A stretch of DNA of 64,000 nucleotides, taken from positions 248,001 to 312,000 of the forward strand of contig NZ_JACHGB010000003.1 in NCBI RefSeq assembly GCF_014202215.1, in the 5' to 3' direction. This DNA comes from Quisquiliibacterium transsilvanicum. GTDB taxonomy: Bacteria; Pseudomonadota; Gammaproteobacteria; Burkholderiales; Burkholderiaceae_E. Numbering within the stretch: position 1 is the first letter of the stretch; every line of letters begins with the position of its first letter. The notes below the pieces were generated by a model. It had not been told where the DNA came from. It saw only the letters and a program-made list of their open reading frames with translations, and made no database searches. Shown here piece after piece: positions 17,715 through 26,896 of this stretch. The position numbers were made by a program, and so were the translations under genes.

Positions 17715-18254
17715 ATGAAGGTTGACCAGTACATCGAGGCCCTGATCGCGCGCGAGGGCGGCTACGTGGACCACCCGGCCGATCGCGGCGGCCCCACCAC
17801 CTGGGGCATCACCGAGCAGGTGGCCCGGGCCTACGGCTACCACGGCCGCATGCAGGACTTACCGCGCTCGGAGGCCAAGGCCATCTACCTGGAGCGCTAC
17901 TGGGAGGCCCCGCGGTTCCACCAGGTCAACGACCTGAGCGCGGCCGTGGCCGAGGAGCTGCTGGACACCGGCGTGAACATGGGCACCGGCGTGGCCGCCC
18001 GGTTCCTGCAGCGCGCCCTGAACGTGCTGAACCAGGAAGGGAAGCACTACCTCGACATCGTGGTGGACGGCGCAATCGGGCGCATGACCCTCGCCGCGCT
18101 GCGCGCCTACCTGGGCGCCCGCGGCAAGGACGGCCATGTCGTGCTGCTGCGCGCGCTCAACGCCCAGCAGGGCGTGCGCTACATCGAGCTGGCCGAGGGC
18201 CGGCCCAGCCAAGAGGCGTTTGTGCACGGCTGGCTGCTGCACCGCGTGGCATGA
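17715..18254 (+). CDS. Phage endolysin, glycoside hydrolase family 108 muramidase
   Basis: The protein has 179 residues from ATG 17715, which has AAAGGA upstream; an in-frame start at 17691 is less likely. The N-terminal motif EGGYVDHPADRGGPTTWGIT contains the family's catalytic Glu in EGGY and the DxGGxT(N/T)xGI signature of GH108 N-acetylmuramidases, which cut the MurNAc-GlcNAc backbone of peptidoglycan. The C-terminal half (VVDGAIGRMTLAALRAYLG) is the peptidoglycan-binding module usual in the family. No signal peptide is visible, so export should depend on the holin encoded next (overlap near 18251). Length matches the family. Confidence 0.88.
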   Translation: MKVDQYIEALIAREGGYVDHPADRGGPTTWGITEQVARAYGYHGRMQDLPRSEAKAIYLERYWEAPRFHQVNDLSAAVAEELLDTGVNMGTGVAARFLQRALNVLNQEGKHYLDIVVDGAIGRMTLAALRAYLGARGKDGHVVLLRALNAQQGVRYIELAEGRPSQEAFVHGWLLHRVA

Positions 18255-18265
18255 AAGGAGACAGC

Positions 18266-18757
18266 ATGGACCCGATTTCGCTGGCCATGGGCTTGGCCCA
18301 ATTCGCCCCCCAGATCATCCGCTGGGTGTCCGGCAGCGACAAGGCTGAGCAGGCCGCCCGCCAGGTGGTGGACATCGCGCAGGCCGTGACTGGCAAGCCC
18401 GGCCCCGAGGCGGTGGAGGCGCTGCAGTTCGACGCCAAGCTGGCGCTGGAGTTTCGGCGCGCGGTGATGGACCACGAGCTGGCGATGGACGCGGCCTACC
18501 TGCAGGACCGCCAGCACGCGCGCGCCACGCACCGCGACCACTGGATGCCCTGGGTGCTGACCCTGACGCTGGCCGCGATGGTCGCGCTGCTGGTGGCTGG
18601 CCTGTTCGCGCTGCCCACGCCGCCCGAGAACCGCGAGGTGGTGTACCTGATCGCCGGCCAGCTCATCGGCGCCTTTGGCACGGCCGTGGCCTACTGGCTG
18701 GGCTCCAGCCGCGGCAGCGCCCAGAAGCAGACCTTGATCGAGCGCATGCAGCGATAA
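18266..18757 (+). CDS. Holin of the 3TM (gene-transfer release) type
   Basis: This 163-residue protein starts at ATG 18266 with AAAGGAG just upstream; ATG 18251 overlapping the endolysin stop is an alternative. The central block GPEAVEALQFDAKLALEFR and the following DHELAMDAAYLQDRQHAR match the soluble part of 3TM holins; two strong membrane segments follow (WVLTLTLAAMVALLVAGLF and VYLIAGQLIGAFGTAVAYW). It should form the inner-membrane lesion that releases the endolysin. It is the last recognisable prophage gene on this side. Confidence 0.8.
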   Translation: MDPISLAMGLAQFAPQIIRWVSGSDKAEQAARQVVDIAQAVTGKPGPEAVEALQFDAKLALEFRRAVMDHELAMDAAYLQDRQHARATHRDHWMPWVLTLTLAAMVALLVAGLFALPTPPENREVVYLIAGQLIGAFGTAVAYWLGSSRGSAQKQTLIERMQR

Positions 18758-18824
18758 CCCGCCTTCATGACCGCGAAAGCCACGCGGCGCGCTGGGGCGG
18801 GATCAATTCCAGCGCGGGAACCTG

Positions 18825-18839
18825 CCAGGGCGGCCCTGG
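18825..18839. terminator. Possible prophage-end stem-loop
   Basis: CCAGGGC and GCCCTGG form a perfect 7 bp inverted repeat separated by one base, about 70 bp after the holin stop. There is no T-run, so an intrinsic terminator role is uncertain; it may equally be a protein-binding palindrome at the prophage end. The rest of 18758-18924 shows no gene. Confidence 0.25.
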
Positions 18840-18896
18840 TTATGGCTGGAGCCGATAGCGCAGGTTGAAGCCTTCGGGTAGTCGTATTCAACCAAC

Positions 18897-18962
18897 ACTG
18901 GCGGCCAAATTGGCGGCCATTCGGTTAACCCCTTGATCCTGTTTGGATTAATTCGATCTTGT
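18897..18962. other. Candidate prophage right boundary (att) next to gloA
   Basis: The prophage lysis genes end at 18757 and host gloA ends at 18925 in the opposite direction. Between them TGGCGGCCA occurs twice as a direct repeat with 12-base period (18899-18907 and 18911-18919), like integrase or excisionase arm sites. The adjacent bases 18920-18960, covering the last codons of gloA, are much more AT-rich than the surroundings. Integration into the 3' end of gloA, with the phage restoring the stop, is inferred; the left att copy is outside the window. Confidence 0.35.
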
Positions 18963-19317
18963 AGCCGTCAGGATCTTCAACGAAGGCGATGACCGTGGTG
19001 CCATGCTTCATCGGGCCGGCCTCGCGGACCACCTTGCCGCCGCGCGCGCGGATCTCGTCGCAGGCCTTCCCCGCATCGGGAACCTCGAGCGCGATGTGCC
19101 CATAGGCGGTGCCGAGCTCGTAGCGGTCGACGCCCCAGTTGTAGGTGAGCTCGAGCGCCGCGCCGTCCTTCTCGTCCTGGTAGCCGACGAAGGCCAGCGT
19201 GAACTTGCCGTCCGGGTAATCGTGCCGCCGCAGCAGGCGCATTCCGAGCACCTCGGTGTAGAAGGCCAGAGAGCGGTCGAGGTCGCCGACCCGCAGCATT
19301 GTGTGGAGCAGTCGCAT
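18925..19317 (-). CDS. gloA: Lactoylglutathione lyase (glyoxalase I)
   Basis: This cytoplasmic metalloenzyme isomerises the methylglyoxal-glutathione hemithioacetal to S-lactoylglutathione. The 130 residues contain the full VOC fold: [37 protein letters not shown], the second module beginning YGHIALEV, and [20 protein letters not shown]. The metal ligands His5, Glu56-equivalent in ALELTYNW, His in YGHIAL and Glu in KIEL are all present. The start at 19317 has AGGA upstream. The last residues (QTGSRG) may derive from the prophage junction. Length is normal. Confidence 0.92.
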   Translation of the reverse strand: MRLLHTMLRVGDLDRSLAFYTEVLGMRLLRRHDYPDGKFTLAFVGYQDEKDGAALELTYNWGVDRYELGTAYGHIALEVPDAGKACDEIRARGGKVVREAGPMKHGTTVIAFVEDPDGYKIELIQTGSRG

Positions 19318-19438
19318 GTGAGCTTTTCCTGAATCCGGTGGCGCGCACGCCGGGCACCGGACGGGGCCCGGTGGTCGCTTGAAGGCGTATTCTCCCCCGT
19401 CTCGCGGCGCGTCGCGCTGCGCCCTGCCTGCGCCGCCG

Positions 19439-20773
19439 ATGAAGAAGATCCGAATCGCCCTCTGGGCCATCCTGCTGCTGCCCACTGCGCTCTGGTTCGC
19501 AGCCGATTCGCTGCCGATGCCGCCGGTCGGGTGGTTCTCCTTCCGGACCCCCTTCGTCCAGCTCACCGGCGTCCTGGCGATCGTCGCGATGAGCGTCGCG
19601 ATGGTCCTGGCGGTGCGCCCCCGGCGCCTGGAACCCCCGCTGGACGGCCTCGACAAGATGTACCGGCTGCACAAGTGGCTGGGCATCGCCGCGCTGGTGC
19701 TTGCAGTGCTCCACTGGTGGTGGGCGCAGGGCACCAAATGGATGGTCGGCTGGGGCTGGCTGGTCCGTCCGGAACGCAAGGGCGCCGGCACCGTGGAGCT
19801 CGGCGCGATCGAGCAATGGCTGCGCGGCCAGCGCGGGCTGGCCGAGACGATGGGCGAATGGGCCTTCTACGCGGTTGCGGCGCTGATCGTCGTGGCGCTG
19901 GTCCGGCGCATTCCCTACCATGTGTTCGCCTGGCTGCACCGCTGGATTTCAGTGCCCTACCTGGTGCTCGCCTTCCACACGGTGGTGCTGACCCAATTCG
20001 ACTACTGGAGCCAGCCGGTGGGCTGGCTGGTGGCTGCCGCACTTGCCTGCGGCACGGCGGCGGCAGTGGTCGCACTCACGCGCCGCATCGGCGCCGGGCG
20101 CCGGGCCTCGGGAAGAATCGAGTCGCTGAACTGGTATCCGGAGCTCAGGGTGCTGGAGACCGCCATCCGGGTCGACAGCGGCTGGGCCGGCCACGCGGCC
20201 GGTCAGTTCGCCTTCGTCACCAGCCGCAAGGCCGAGGGGGCGCACCCCTATACGATCGCGTCCGCCTGGGATCCGGCCGACCCCCGGATCGTCTTCATCA
20301 CCAAGGCGCTCGGCGACCACACCGCACGGCTCCATGAGCGCCTCACGGCGGGCATGCCGGTGCTCATCGAAGGCCCCTACGGCCGCTTCGACTTCCGCGA
20401 CGAAAAGCCCCGCCAGATCTGGATCGGCGCCGGCATCGGCATCACTCCCTTCGTGGCGCGGATGAAGCAGATCGCGCGCACGCCCGGCTCGCAGGCGATC
20501 GATCTCTTCCACCCGACCGCCGACTTTTCGCAAGCCGCCATCGACAAGCTGAGCGCTGACGCGCGCGCGGCGGACGTCCGTCTGCACCTGCTGGTCGACA
20601 AGCGCGACGGCCGGCTCGACGCCGAACGCATCCGTGCGGCGGTGCCACAGTGGCGCGAGGCCAGCGTCTGGTTCTGCGGACCGGCGGGATTCGGCGAAGC
20701 GCTGCGCCGGGACTTCGTCGCCGCGGGGCTATCGCCGGACGACTTCCACCAGGAACTGTTCGAGATGCGCTGA
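19439..20773 (+). CDS. Ferric-reductase-like transmembrane flavoprotein
   Basis: The protein has 444 residues from ATG 19439; an in-frame TTG lies at 19379. The N-terminal half has about six to seven membrane helices with paired haem-ligand His candidates in [19 protein letters not shown] and [16 protein letters not shown]. The C-terminal half is an FNR-like module with FAD motif HPYTIASAW and NAD(P)-binding [16 protein letters not shown], ending in [14 protein letters not shown]. It should move electrons from cytosolic NAD(P)H across the inner membrane to a periplasmic acceptor such as ferric chelates. It converges on alkB and lies near a TonB receptor, which hints at metal handling. Confidence 0.82.
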   Translation: MKKIRIALWAILLLPTALWFAADSLPMPPVGWFSFRTPFVQLTGVLAIVAMSVAMVLAVRPRRLEPPLDGLDKMYRLHKWLGIAALVLAVLHWWWAQGTKWMVGWGWLVRPERKGAGTVELGAIEQWLRGQRGLAETMGEWAFYAVAALIVVALVRRIPYHVFAWLHRWISVPYLVLAFHTVVLTQFDYWSQPVGWLVAAALACGTAAAVVALTRRIGAGRRASGRIESLNWYPELRVLETAIRVDSGWAGHAAGQFAFVTSRKAEGAHPYTIASAWDPADPRIVFITKALGDHTARLHERLTAGMPVLIEGPYGRFDFRDEKPRQIWIGAGIGITPFVARMKQIARTPGSQAIDLFHPTADFSQAAIDKLSADARAADVRLHLLVDKRDGRLDAERIRAAVPQWREASVWFCGPAGFGEALRRDFVAAGLSPDDFHQELFEMR

Positions 20774-20818
20774 AGGCGCTGCCGCGTCGAGGGGCCGAGC
20801 GCCGGGAAGGCGAGCGCG

Positions 20819-21469
20819 CTATCCCGCCTTGCGGAAGGTCAGGTTGATCCGCCGCGCGCCCAGCAGCGGATGCTCGCCGGGCTTGAGCGGCAGCACCCCG
20901 TGAAAGCGCAGGCGGTCGATTCCGCCCCAGACCGCCACGTCGCCGTGGAACAGCGGCACCCGCGCCGCGCGGTCGGTGCGGGCGTCGCCGCCGAACAGGA
21001 ACACCGCCGGCAGGCCTAGCGAAACCGACACGATGGGCGCGGAAAAATCGCGCTCATTGCGGTCCTGGTGCAGGCTCAGGCGCGTGCCGGGCAGATAGCG
21101 GTTCACCAGGCAGGCGTCCGGGACGAAGCCCGCGAAACCGGCCTGCGCGGCGGCCTCGCGGGCAAGCTCGAGGAAGACCGCGGGCATCGACGGCCAGGGC
21201 TGGCCGGTGTCGGGATCTTCCGGGGTGTAGCGATAGCCCCGCCGGTCCGAGGTCCAGCCAAGCGCGCCGCAGTTGGTCAGCGCCACCGACATCGTGAAGC
21301 CGCCGGGCGTGGCCATGTGCCTGAAGGGCGCGCGGCGCGTGATTTCCTCGAGCGCGGCCAGCAGACCGGGCACCCGCGGCAGCGCGAACCCGCGCAGCAC
21401 GAAGGACGCTGCGCCGAGGGGCTCGCGGCCGCCGGCCAGCGGAAGGGAATCGAAGAGGTCCGCCGTCAT
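20819..21469 (-). CDS. alkB: AlkB-type 2-oxoglutarate/Fe(II) dioxygenase, alkylated DNA repair
   Basis: The enzyme removes 1-methyladenine and 3-methylcytosine lesions oxidatively. The 216 residues contain the substrate lid sequence FTMSVALTNCGALGW, the Fe-binding LHQDRNERDFSAPI (His-x-Asp), the distal His in RLRFHGVLPL and the 2-oxoglutarate Arg in RRINLTFR. Length and motif spacing match E. coli AlkB. The gene begins 15 bases after the stop of the TonB receptor gene on the same strand and may be read through from it. No Ada gene is nearby. Confidence 0.92.
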   Translation of the reverse strand: MTADLFDSLPLAGGREPLGAASFVLRGFALPRVPGLLAALEEITRRAPFRHMATPGGFTMSVALTNCGALGWTSDRRGYRYTPEDPDTGQPWPSMPAVFLELAREAAAQAGFAGFVPDACLVNRYLPGTRLSLHQDRNERDFSAPIVSVSLGLPAVFLFGGDARTDRAARVPLFHGDVAVWGGIDRLRFHGVLPLKPGEHPLLGARRINLTFRKAG

Positions 21470-21484
21470 CGGTGATTCCTCGGC

Positions 21485-23671
21485 TCAGTAGGTCACCCGC
21501 ATCCCCACCATCAGCCGGCGTCCGCCCATCGGCGCGATGTCCTTGAGCAGGCTGGTGTGGTTGCGCGCCTCCTCGTTCAGCAGGTTGCTCGCCCGCGCGA
21601 AAAGGTCCCACACGACGCGGCCCTCGCCGATCCGCCAGTTGGCATAGGCGCCCAGCAGGGTGTAGCCGTCGGTGGGCAGTTCTTCGCCCGAGACCCGGCG
21701 CTGCGAGGATACTCGCGTGAGGTCCGCGCGCAGCAGCAGCGGCCCCTCGCGGTAGACCAGCGCCGCGCCCCAGCGTATCGGCGCGATCCTCGGCAGCGGC
21801 TCGCCGGTGTCGCGGTCGTGCGCGGAGATGCGGTCCGCCTTCAGCTCCAGGTCCAGGATTCCGGCGGCCTCGACCAGCCTGCGGCGCACCAGCAGCTCCA
21901 CGCCGCGGAAGGTGGCAGGCACCTGCCGGTACACGTACTCGGGCAGCGCCGCATCCGCGCCGGTGCCGGTGAAGCCCGGCGTCGCCGGATCCTCGATCGA
22001 GCCGTCCTCGCCGCGCAGCCGGCCGGTGCCCTCGAGCTGCAAGTAGTTCCGGAAGTGCGTCTGCCAGATTCCGAGGCTCACCAGGTTGGGCCCCGAGCGG
22101 TGGCGCAGGCCCAGGTCCAGAGAGGCCGAACGCTCCCTGGCCGCCGACGGGTCGCCGATCTCCCAGGTGCCGGTGGCGGCGTGAGGGCCGTTCGAGAAGA
22201 GCTCGTAGTGGGTCGGCGCCCGCTCGGTGTACGAGGCGTTGGCCGCCAGCGACAGCGACGGGGTGAAGGCGTACAGGCCGCCGGCGGAGAGGCTGCGCGC
22301 GGTGAAGCTGCGCGAGGCCGCGTCGCCGAAGCGCGGGCCGGCCGCATCAGGCGCGTCGCCGGCCGACTTCACCTGCGCGCGCTCGGCACGGGCGCCCAGG
22401 CTCAGCTTCCAGCGCTCGCGCGCGAGCTCCTCGTAGACGAAGACCGCGGTGCTGTCGCTCGTGGTCCTGGGCAGGTAGGCCTCGTCGCCCAGCGCGGAGA
22501 ACTTCGAGCGGCCGTGCTGCACGCCGAACGCACCCTTGAAGGGCCCCAGGTCCGCGTGCAGCGCCTCGACCCGGAATTCCTGGCCGCGGTTGCGAAAGGT
22601 GGCGCCCACCGCGCCGTCCTCGCGCTCGAACTCGTCGTGGCGATAGTCGGTGTGGTTCGCGCGCAGCTTCAGGGTCCTGACGAAGCCGGCGAGACCGCGC
22701 GCCTCGGCCGACAGGTCGATGGTGTCCTGGCGCAGGCGGATCCCGACGTCCTCCTCGGCGGGCGTGCCGTATTCGGAGCGCAGGCTGCCGACGGAGATGC
22801 CCGCATGGCCGTCGGCCCAGGTCCGCGACAGGCCCAGCGCAGCTCCCCTGCTGCTGCTCGAGGTGTTCGGAACACGGCCGCGGGGTTGCTCCGCTCCCGG
22901 AGCGACCGCTGCGTCGATCTCGCGCTGGCGCGCCGAGCGGACGAAGCCCGGGATGCGCAGGTCGTCGGTCTCTCGCCGCCAGGCATCCGCGTGCCAGGCG
23001 ACGCGGCCATCACCGCCCTCGATCACCGCGACGCCCGCGCGCTCGCGCTCTGCGCCGCCGTAGCGCAGCTCGGCGCGCCCGCCCACGCCCTCAATGGGTT
23101 CGACCGGGATCCGGTTGTCGATCGCGTTGACCACGCCACCGATCGCGCTGCCGCCATAGAGCAGCGCCGCGGGCCCGCGCACGATTTCGATCCGCTCGGC
23201 GACCAGAGGTTCGATCGCCGTGGCATGGTCGAAGGAGACGGACGAGGCGTCGAGCGCCACCGCGCCGTTGCGCATCAGCCGGATCCGGTCGCCGTCGAGC
23301 CCCCGGATCACCGGGCGGCTGGCGTTGGGTCCGAAGCCGGTCGACGAGACGCCGAGCTCGCCGGCCAGGGTCTCGCCGAGACTGGATGCACGCCGGGCGT
23401 CCAGCGCCGGACCGGCAAGCACGTCGGCAGGCTGGACCATCTCGAACAGCCCGCTGCCCAGCGGGTTGGCGGTGACGACGACCTCGCGCAGGGCGGCGGG
23501 TGCGGGCGCGGTGGCCGACGGGGTGGTCGCAATGGAGGCCGAAGCGGGCGCCGGCGCGCCGCCCTGCACCGGAACGGGAGGCGCCGCCAGGACGGCGGTT
23601 GCAGAAAGGACAATCGGTGCAGCCATGACGGCGAGCGCCAGCCGGCGCGTCCGTCGGGAAGGAATTGACAT
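21485..23671 (-). CDS. TonB-dependent outer-membrane receptor, ZnuD-like (zinc) type
   Basis: This 728-residue receptor has a signal peptide of about 29 residues, a TonB-box-like EVVVTA near residue 63, a plug domain (PVIRGLDGDRIRLMRNG, VEIVRGPAALLYGGSAIGG-type motif), and a barrel ending in Tyr after GGRRLMVGMRVTY. The end pattern with ARNHTSLLKDIAPMGGR is characteristic of ZnuD and related metal receptors. His- and Asp-rich loops are present but the substrate is not proven. The start has AGGTGAG upstream. It follows a small His/Cys-containing secreted protein gene, suggesting joint metal acquisition. Confidence 0.85.
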   Translation of the reverse strand: MSIPSRRTRRLALAVMAAPIVLSATAVLAAPPVPVQGGAPAPASASIATTPSATAPAPAALREVVVTANPLGSGLFEMVQPADVLAGPALDARRASSLGETLAGELGVSSTGFGPNASRPVIRGLDGDRIRLMRNGAVALDASSVSFDHATAIEPLVAERIEIVRGPAALLYGGSAIGGVVNAIDNRIPVEPIEGVGGRAELRYGGAERERAGVAVIEGGDGRVAWHADAWRRETDDLRIPGFVRSARQREIDAAVAPGAEQPRGRVPNTSSSSRGAALGLSRTWADGHAGISVGSLRSEYGTPAEEDVGIRLRQDTIDLSAEARGLAGFVRTLKLRANHTDYRHDEFEREDGAVGATFRNRGQEFRVEALHADLGPFKGAFGVQHGRSKFSALGDEAYLPRTTSDSTAVFVYEELARERWKLSLGARAERAQVKSAGDAPDAAGPRFGDAASRSFTARSLSAGGLYAFTPSLSLAANASYTERAPTHYELFSNGPHAATGTWEIGDPSAARERSASLDLGLRHRSGPNLVSLGIWQTHFRNYLQLEGTGRLRGEDGSIEDPATPGFTGTGADAALPEYVYRQVPATFRGVELLVRRRLVEAAGILDLELKADRISAHDRDTGEPLPRIAPIRWGAALVYREGPLLLRADLTRVSSQRRVSGEELPTDGYTLLGAYANWRIGEGRVVWDLFARASNLLNEEARNHTSLLKDIAPMGGRRLMVGMRVTY

Positions 23672-23779
23672 ATGGATCTCACCTGGCGGCCCGGCGGGCC
23701 GCGGGATTTCTGGACGGAAGCACGTCGCCGCGGGCGCTGGATCGCGCCCGCGGCGGCGGGGCTCAGGGACTGCGTTCCG

Positions 23780-24208
23780 TCAGCCGAGCGGCGGCCCCCG
23801 GGCGGTCGCCCGGGCAAGAATCCTGTGCGCCTCGATGGCACCGGGTTCGGGGAGCTCCGACAGGGCCGCGCGCACCGGCGCCAGCCCGATCCGGGCGGGC
23901 AGCGCCGCGCCGTGCAGCTGGGCCAGCGCGTCACATGCGCCACAGCGCGCGAAGGGCCCGCCGTGGAGGTGCGCGTCGCCGCGGCTCCCGGCGGACGCGG
24001 CCTGCCGCGCTTCGCCGGATGTGCCGGATGTGCCGGATGTGCCGGATGTGCCGGATGTGCCGGATGTGCCGGATGTGCCGGATGTGCCGACGAGCCAGCC
24101 GCCATGCTCGACGGCGTGCGAGACCCAGGCGATCGCCTGGACCGAAAGCAGCAGCGCGAGCAGCGCGGCGAGGCCGCGCGCCCTGAGATGCGTGCGCTTC
24201 CGGTTCAT
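23780..24208 (-). CDS. Small exported protein with Gly-Thr-Ser repeat, DUF2946-like
   Basis: The protein has 142 residues. Its N-terminus, RARGLAALLALLLSVQAIAWVSHAVEH, is a signal or membrane segment followed by His residues. Then comes a linker of eight exact Gly-Thr-Ser units encoded by a 9 bp tandem repeat, and a region with HLHGGPFARCGACDALAQL, whose His, Cys-x-x-Cys and DAL pattern recalls DUF2946 proteins, often found beside metal receptors. Metal binding is therefore plausible. It lies 16 bases after tex and about 110 bases before the TonB receptor gene, all on one strand. The linker length should vary among strains. Confidence 0.65.
   Translation of the reverse strand: MNRKRTHLRARGLAALLALLLSVQAIAWVSHAVEHGGWLVGTSGTSGTSGTSGTSGTSGTSGTSGEARQAASAGSRGDAHLHGGPFARCGACDALAQLHGAALPARIGLAPVRAALSELPEPGAIEAHRILARATARGPPLG
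24014..24085. repeat. 9 bp tandem repeat, eight perfect units
   Basis: Eight head-to-tail copies of GCCGGATGT occupy 72 bases without a mismatch, and a ninth begins. They encode the Gly-Thr-Ser linker of the minus-strand small exported protein. Nine is a multiple of three, so copy-number change would alter linker length without a frameshift. The perfection indicates recent expansion. Confidence 0.95.
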
Positions 24209-24224
24209 GCGCGTGTGCCGAGCT

Positions 24225-26744
24225 TCAGTCGCGCGCCAGCGCCTTGGCCAGCGCGTCTGCCAGCGCCCCGCCCTGCGGCGCCTGGCGGCCCGACCCGCGG
24301 GCGGGTGCACCGGACCGTTCGCCGGCACCCTGACGAGCCCGCCCGTCCCCTTCACGCCCTTGGCCCTGGCGCCCGTCCCCGCCACGCCTTTGACCCTGGC
24401 CGCCGTCCCCGCCACGCCCTTGGGCATGACGCCCATCCCCACCGCGCGCCTGGCCCTGGCGGCCATCCTCAGCGGGGCGGCCGGCGCGCGCCGCACCGGG
24501 CTCGTCCTCCAGCCGCATCGTCAGCGCCACGCGCCTGCGCTTGAGGTCCACCTCCAGCACCTTCACGCGAACCAGGTCGCCCGCCTTGACCACCTCGCGC
24601 GCATCCTTGATGAATTTGCGGCTCATCGCCGAGATGTGGACCAGCCCGTCCTGGTGAACGCCGACATCGACGAACGCTCCGAAGGCGGTCACGTTGGTGA
24701 TCTGCCCCTCGAGCACCATGCCCGGTTCGAGATCCTTCAGGTCTTCGACGCCGTCGCGGAACTGCGCGGTGCGGAACTCCGGCCGCGGATCGCGCCCCGG
24801 CTTCTCGAGCTCACGCAGGATGTCGCGCACCGTCGGCAGGCCGAAGCGCTCGTCGACGTAGCGCTCCGGGCGCGCCTGGCGCAGTGCCTCGCCTCCGCCG
24901 AGCGCCTCGCGCAGCTCCAGCTTCAGGTCGGCGAGGATGCGCTCGACCACCGGATAGGCCTCGGGGTGCACCGCCGATGCGTCCAGCGGCTGATCGCCGC
25001 CGTCGATGCGCAGGAAGCCGGCGGCCTGCTCGAAGGCCTTCTCGCCGAGCCTGGCCACCTCGAGCAGCGCCTTGCGGTTGGGGAAGCGCCCATGCTGGTC
25101 GCGATGGCGGACGATGTTCTCGGCCAGCGCGCGCGTGAGCCCGGAGATGCGCGACAGCAGCGCCGCGCTGGCGGTGTTGACGTCCACCCCCACCGCGTTC
25201 ACGCAGTCCTCGACGACCGCGTCCAGCGCGCGCGCCAGGCGGGTCTGCGAGACGTCGTGCTGGTACTGGCCAACGCCGATCGACTTGGGGTCGATCTTCA
25301 CCAGCTCGGCCAGCGGATCCTGCAGCCGCCGCGCGATCGACACCGCGCCGCGAAGGCTGACGTCGAGCTCGGGGAACTCGCGCGCAGCCGCCTCCGAGGC
25401 CGAATAAACGGAGGCGCCTGCCTCGCTGACCACGGCCTTGGTCAGGCCAAGCTCCGGATGCCGCTGGATCAGCTCGGCCACCAGCTTGTCGGTCTCGCGC
25501 GAGGCGGTGCCGTTGCCGATCGCCACCAGCTCCACGCTGTGCGCCCTGGCCAGCTTCGCCAGCGCCGCGATGCTGCCGTCCCAGTCGTTGCGCGGCACGT
25601 GCGGGTACAGCGTCGAGGTGGCCACCAGCTTGCCGGTGGCGTCGATCACCGCCACCTTGACGCCGGTGCGCAGTCCGGGGTCCAGCCCGAGCGTCGGGCG
25701 CGGCCCGGCGGGCGCCGCCAGCAGCAGGTCATGCAGGTTGCTCGCGAAGACGCGGATCGCCTCCTCCTCGGCGCGCTCGCGCATCTGCGCGACCAGCTCG
25801 CTCTCGAGCTGCCAGCCCAGCTTCACCGACCAGGTCCAGCGCACCGTGTGCGCGAGCCAGGCGTCCGCCGGACGGCCGCGATCGACGATGCCGAAGCGCG
25901 CCGCGATCATCGCCTCGCAGGCCTCCGGCCGCCCCGGCGGATCGGTGAGCTCCTCGGGCAGCTTCAGCGCCACGCGCAGCACCTGCTCCCGGCGTCCGCG
26001 CAGCAGCGCCAGCGCCCGGTGCGAGGGAATGGCTGCGATCGGCTCGCGATGGTCGAAGTAGTCAGCGAACTTGGCGCCGCGCTCGCTCGCCGGCCCCTGG
26101 GGCACGCGCCCGGCCGCGTCGGGGGTCGCCGCCGACTCGTCCAGCGTGGACACGATCTGCGCATGCTCCAGCAGGTGCTCGCGCAGCCTTCCGACCAGCT
26201 CCGCATCCTCGGCGAAGCGCTCGATCAGGATGTGGCGCGCGCCCTCCAGCGCAGCCTTGGCGTCCGCCACCCCGGGATTGTCGCCGTCGGGTCCGGTGAA
26301 TGCGGGCTTCAGGTACTTCGCCGCCTCCTCTTCGGGCACCAGGGTCGGGTCGGCCAGCAGCGCGTCGGCGAGCGGCTCGAGGCCCGCTTCGCGGGCGATC
26401 ATCGCCTTGGTGCGCCGCTTGGGCTTGTAGGGCGCGTAGAGGTCCTCGAGGCGCTGCTTGGTGTCGGCCTCGCCGATCGCCGCGCGCAGCTCGTCAGTGA
26501 GCTTGCCCTGCGACTCGATCGACTCGAGCACCGCCGCGCGGCGCTGCTCGAGCTCGCGCAGATAGCCCAGCCGCTCGTCCAGAAGGCGCAGCTGAGTGTC
26601 GTCCAGCCCGCCGGTGGCTTCCTTCCGGTAGCGCGCGATGAAGGGCACGGTGGCGCCCTCGTCGATGAGGCGGACGGCGGCCTCGACCTGTTCGGGACGA
26701 GCGGAAAGCTCTGCGGCAATGCGGTGTTCGATCGGGGGGAGCAT
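24225..26744 (-). CDS. tex: Tex, transcription accessory protein
   Basis: This 839-residue RNA-binding protein acts with RNA polymerase. It shows the standard order: N-terminal helical Tex domain ([17 protein letters not shown]), YqgF-like nuclease fold ([19 protein letters not shown]), helix-hairpin-helix pair ([18 protein letters not shown] to [15 protein letters not shown]) and an S1 domain ([26 protein letters not shown]). After the S1 domain it carries an unusual ~90-residue tail built from Gly-Gly-Asp-Gly-Arg-Gln-Gly-Gln-like decamers, an RGG-like disordered extension. The start at ATG 26744 was preferred to the longer open frame, which runs into repeat DNA. Confidence 0.93.
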   Translation of the reverse strand: MLPPIEHRIAAELSARPEQVEAAVRLIDEGATVPFIARYRKEATGGLDDTQLRLLDERLGYLRELEQRRAAVLESIESQGKLTDELRAAIGEADTKQRLEDLYAPYKPKRRTKAMIAREAGLEPLADALLADPTLVPEEEAAKYLKPAFTGPDGDNPGVADAKAALEGARHILIERFAEDAELVGRLREHLLEHAQIVSTLDESAATPDAAGRVPQGPASERGAKFADYFDHREPIAAIPSHRALALLRGRREQVLRVALKLPEELTDPPGRPEACEAMIAARFGIVDRGRPADAWLAHTVRWTWSVKLGWQLESELVAQMRERAEEEAIRVFASNLHDLLLAAPAGPRPTLGLDPGLRTGVKVAVIDATGKLVATSTLYPHVPRNDWDGSIAALAKLARAHSVELVAIGNGTASRETDKLVAELIQRHPELGLTKAVVSEAGASVYSASEAAAREFPELDVSLRGAVSIARRLQDPLAELVKIDPKSIGVGQYQHDVSQTRLARALDAVVEDCVNAVGVDVNTASAALLSRISGLTRALAENIVRHRDQHGRFPNRKALLEVARLGEKAFEQAAGFLRIDGGDQPLDASAVHPEAYPVVERILADLKLELREALGGGEALRQARPERYVDERFGLPTVRDILRELEKPGRDPRPEFRTAQFRDGVEDLKDLEPGMVLEGQITNVTAFGAFVDVGVHQDGLVHISAMSRKFIKDAREVVKAGDLVRVKVLEVDLKRRRVALTMRLEDEPGAARAGRPAEDGRQGQARGGDGRHAQGRGGDGGQGQRRGGDGRQGQGREGDGRARQGAGERSGAPARGSGRQAPQGGALADALAKALARD

Positions 26745-26896
26745 CTGGACTCGGTCGGGAGCGTCCGGGGTCGGGCGCGGATCTGGAGCGGGGACGAAAG
26801 GCCGGAAAGGATGCCGCAAGTCGCGCCGGGGGGCAAACCGGAGGGGCGGGATGCGCCCGGCGCCTGCTGTCCGTGTTGCTGTCCGTTCGCCGGCTG

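Noticed and set aside
14579-17734. A 1,051-codon open frame on the minus strand opposite the giant phage gene
   Set aside because: It mirrors the codon bias of the plus strand, gives a His/Arg/Val/Leu-rich low-complexity translation and has no domain motif. The same applies to the long minus frame at 7388-9643 and the plus frames at 23220-27524 and 32221-36249.
24014-24085. CRISPR array
   Set aside because: The unit is a spacerless 9 bp tandem repeat inside a coding region.
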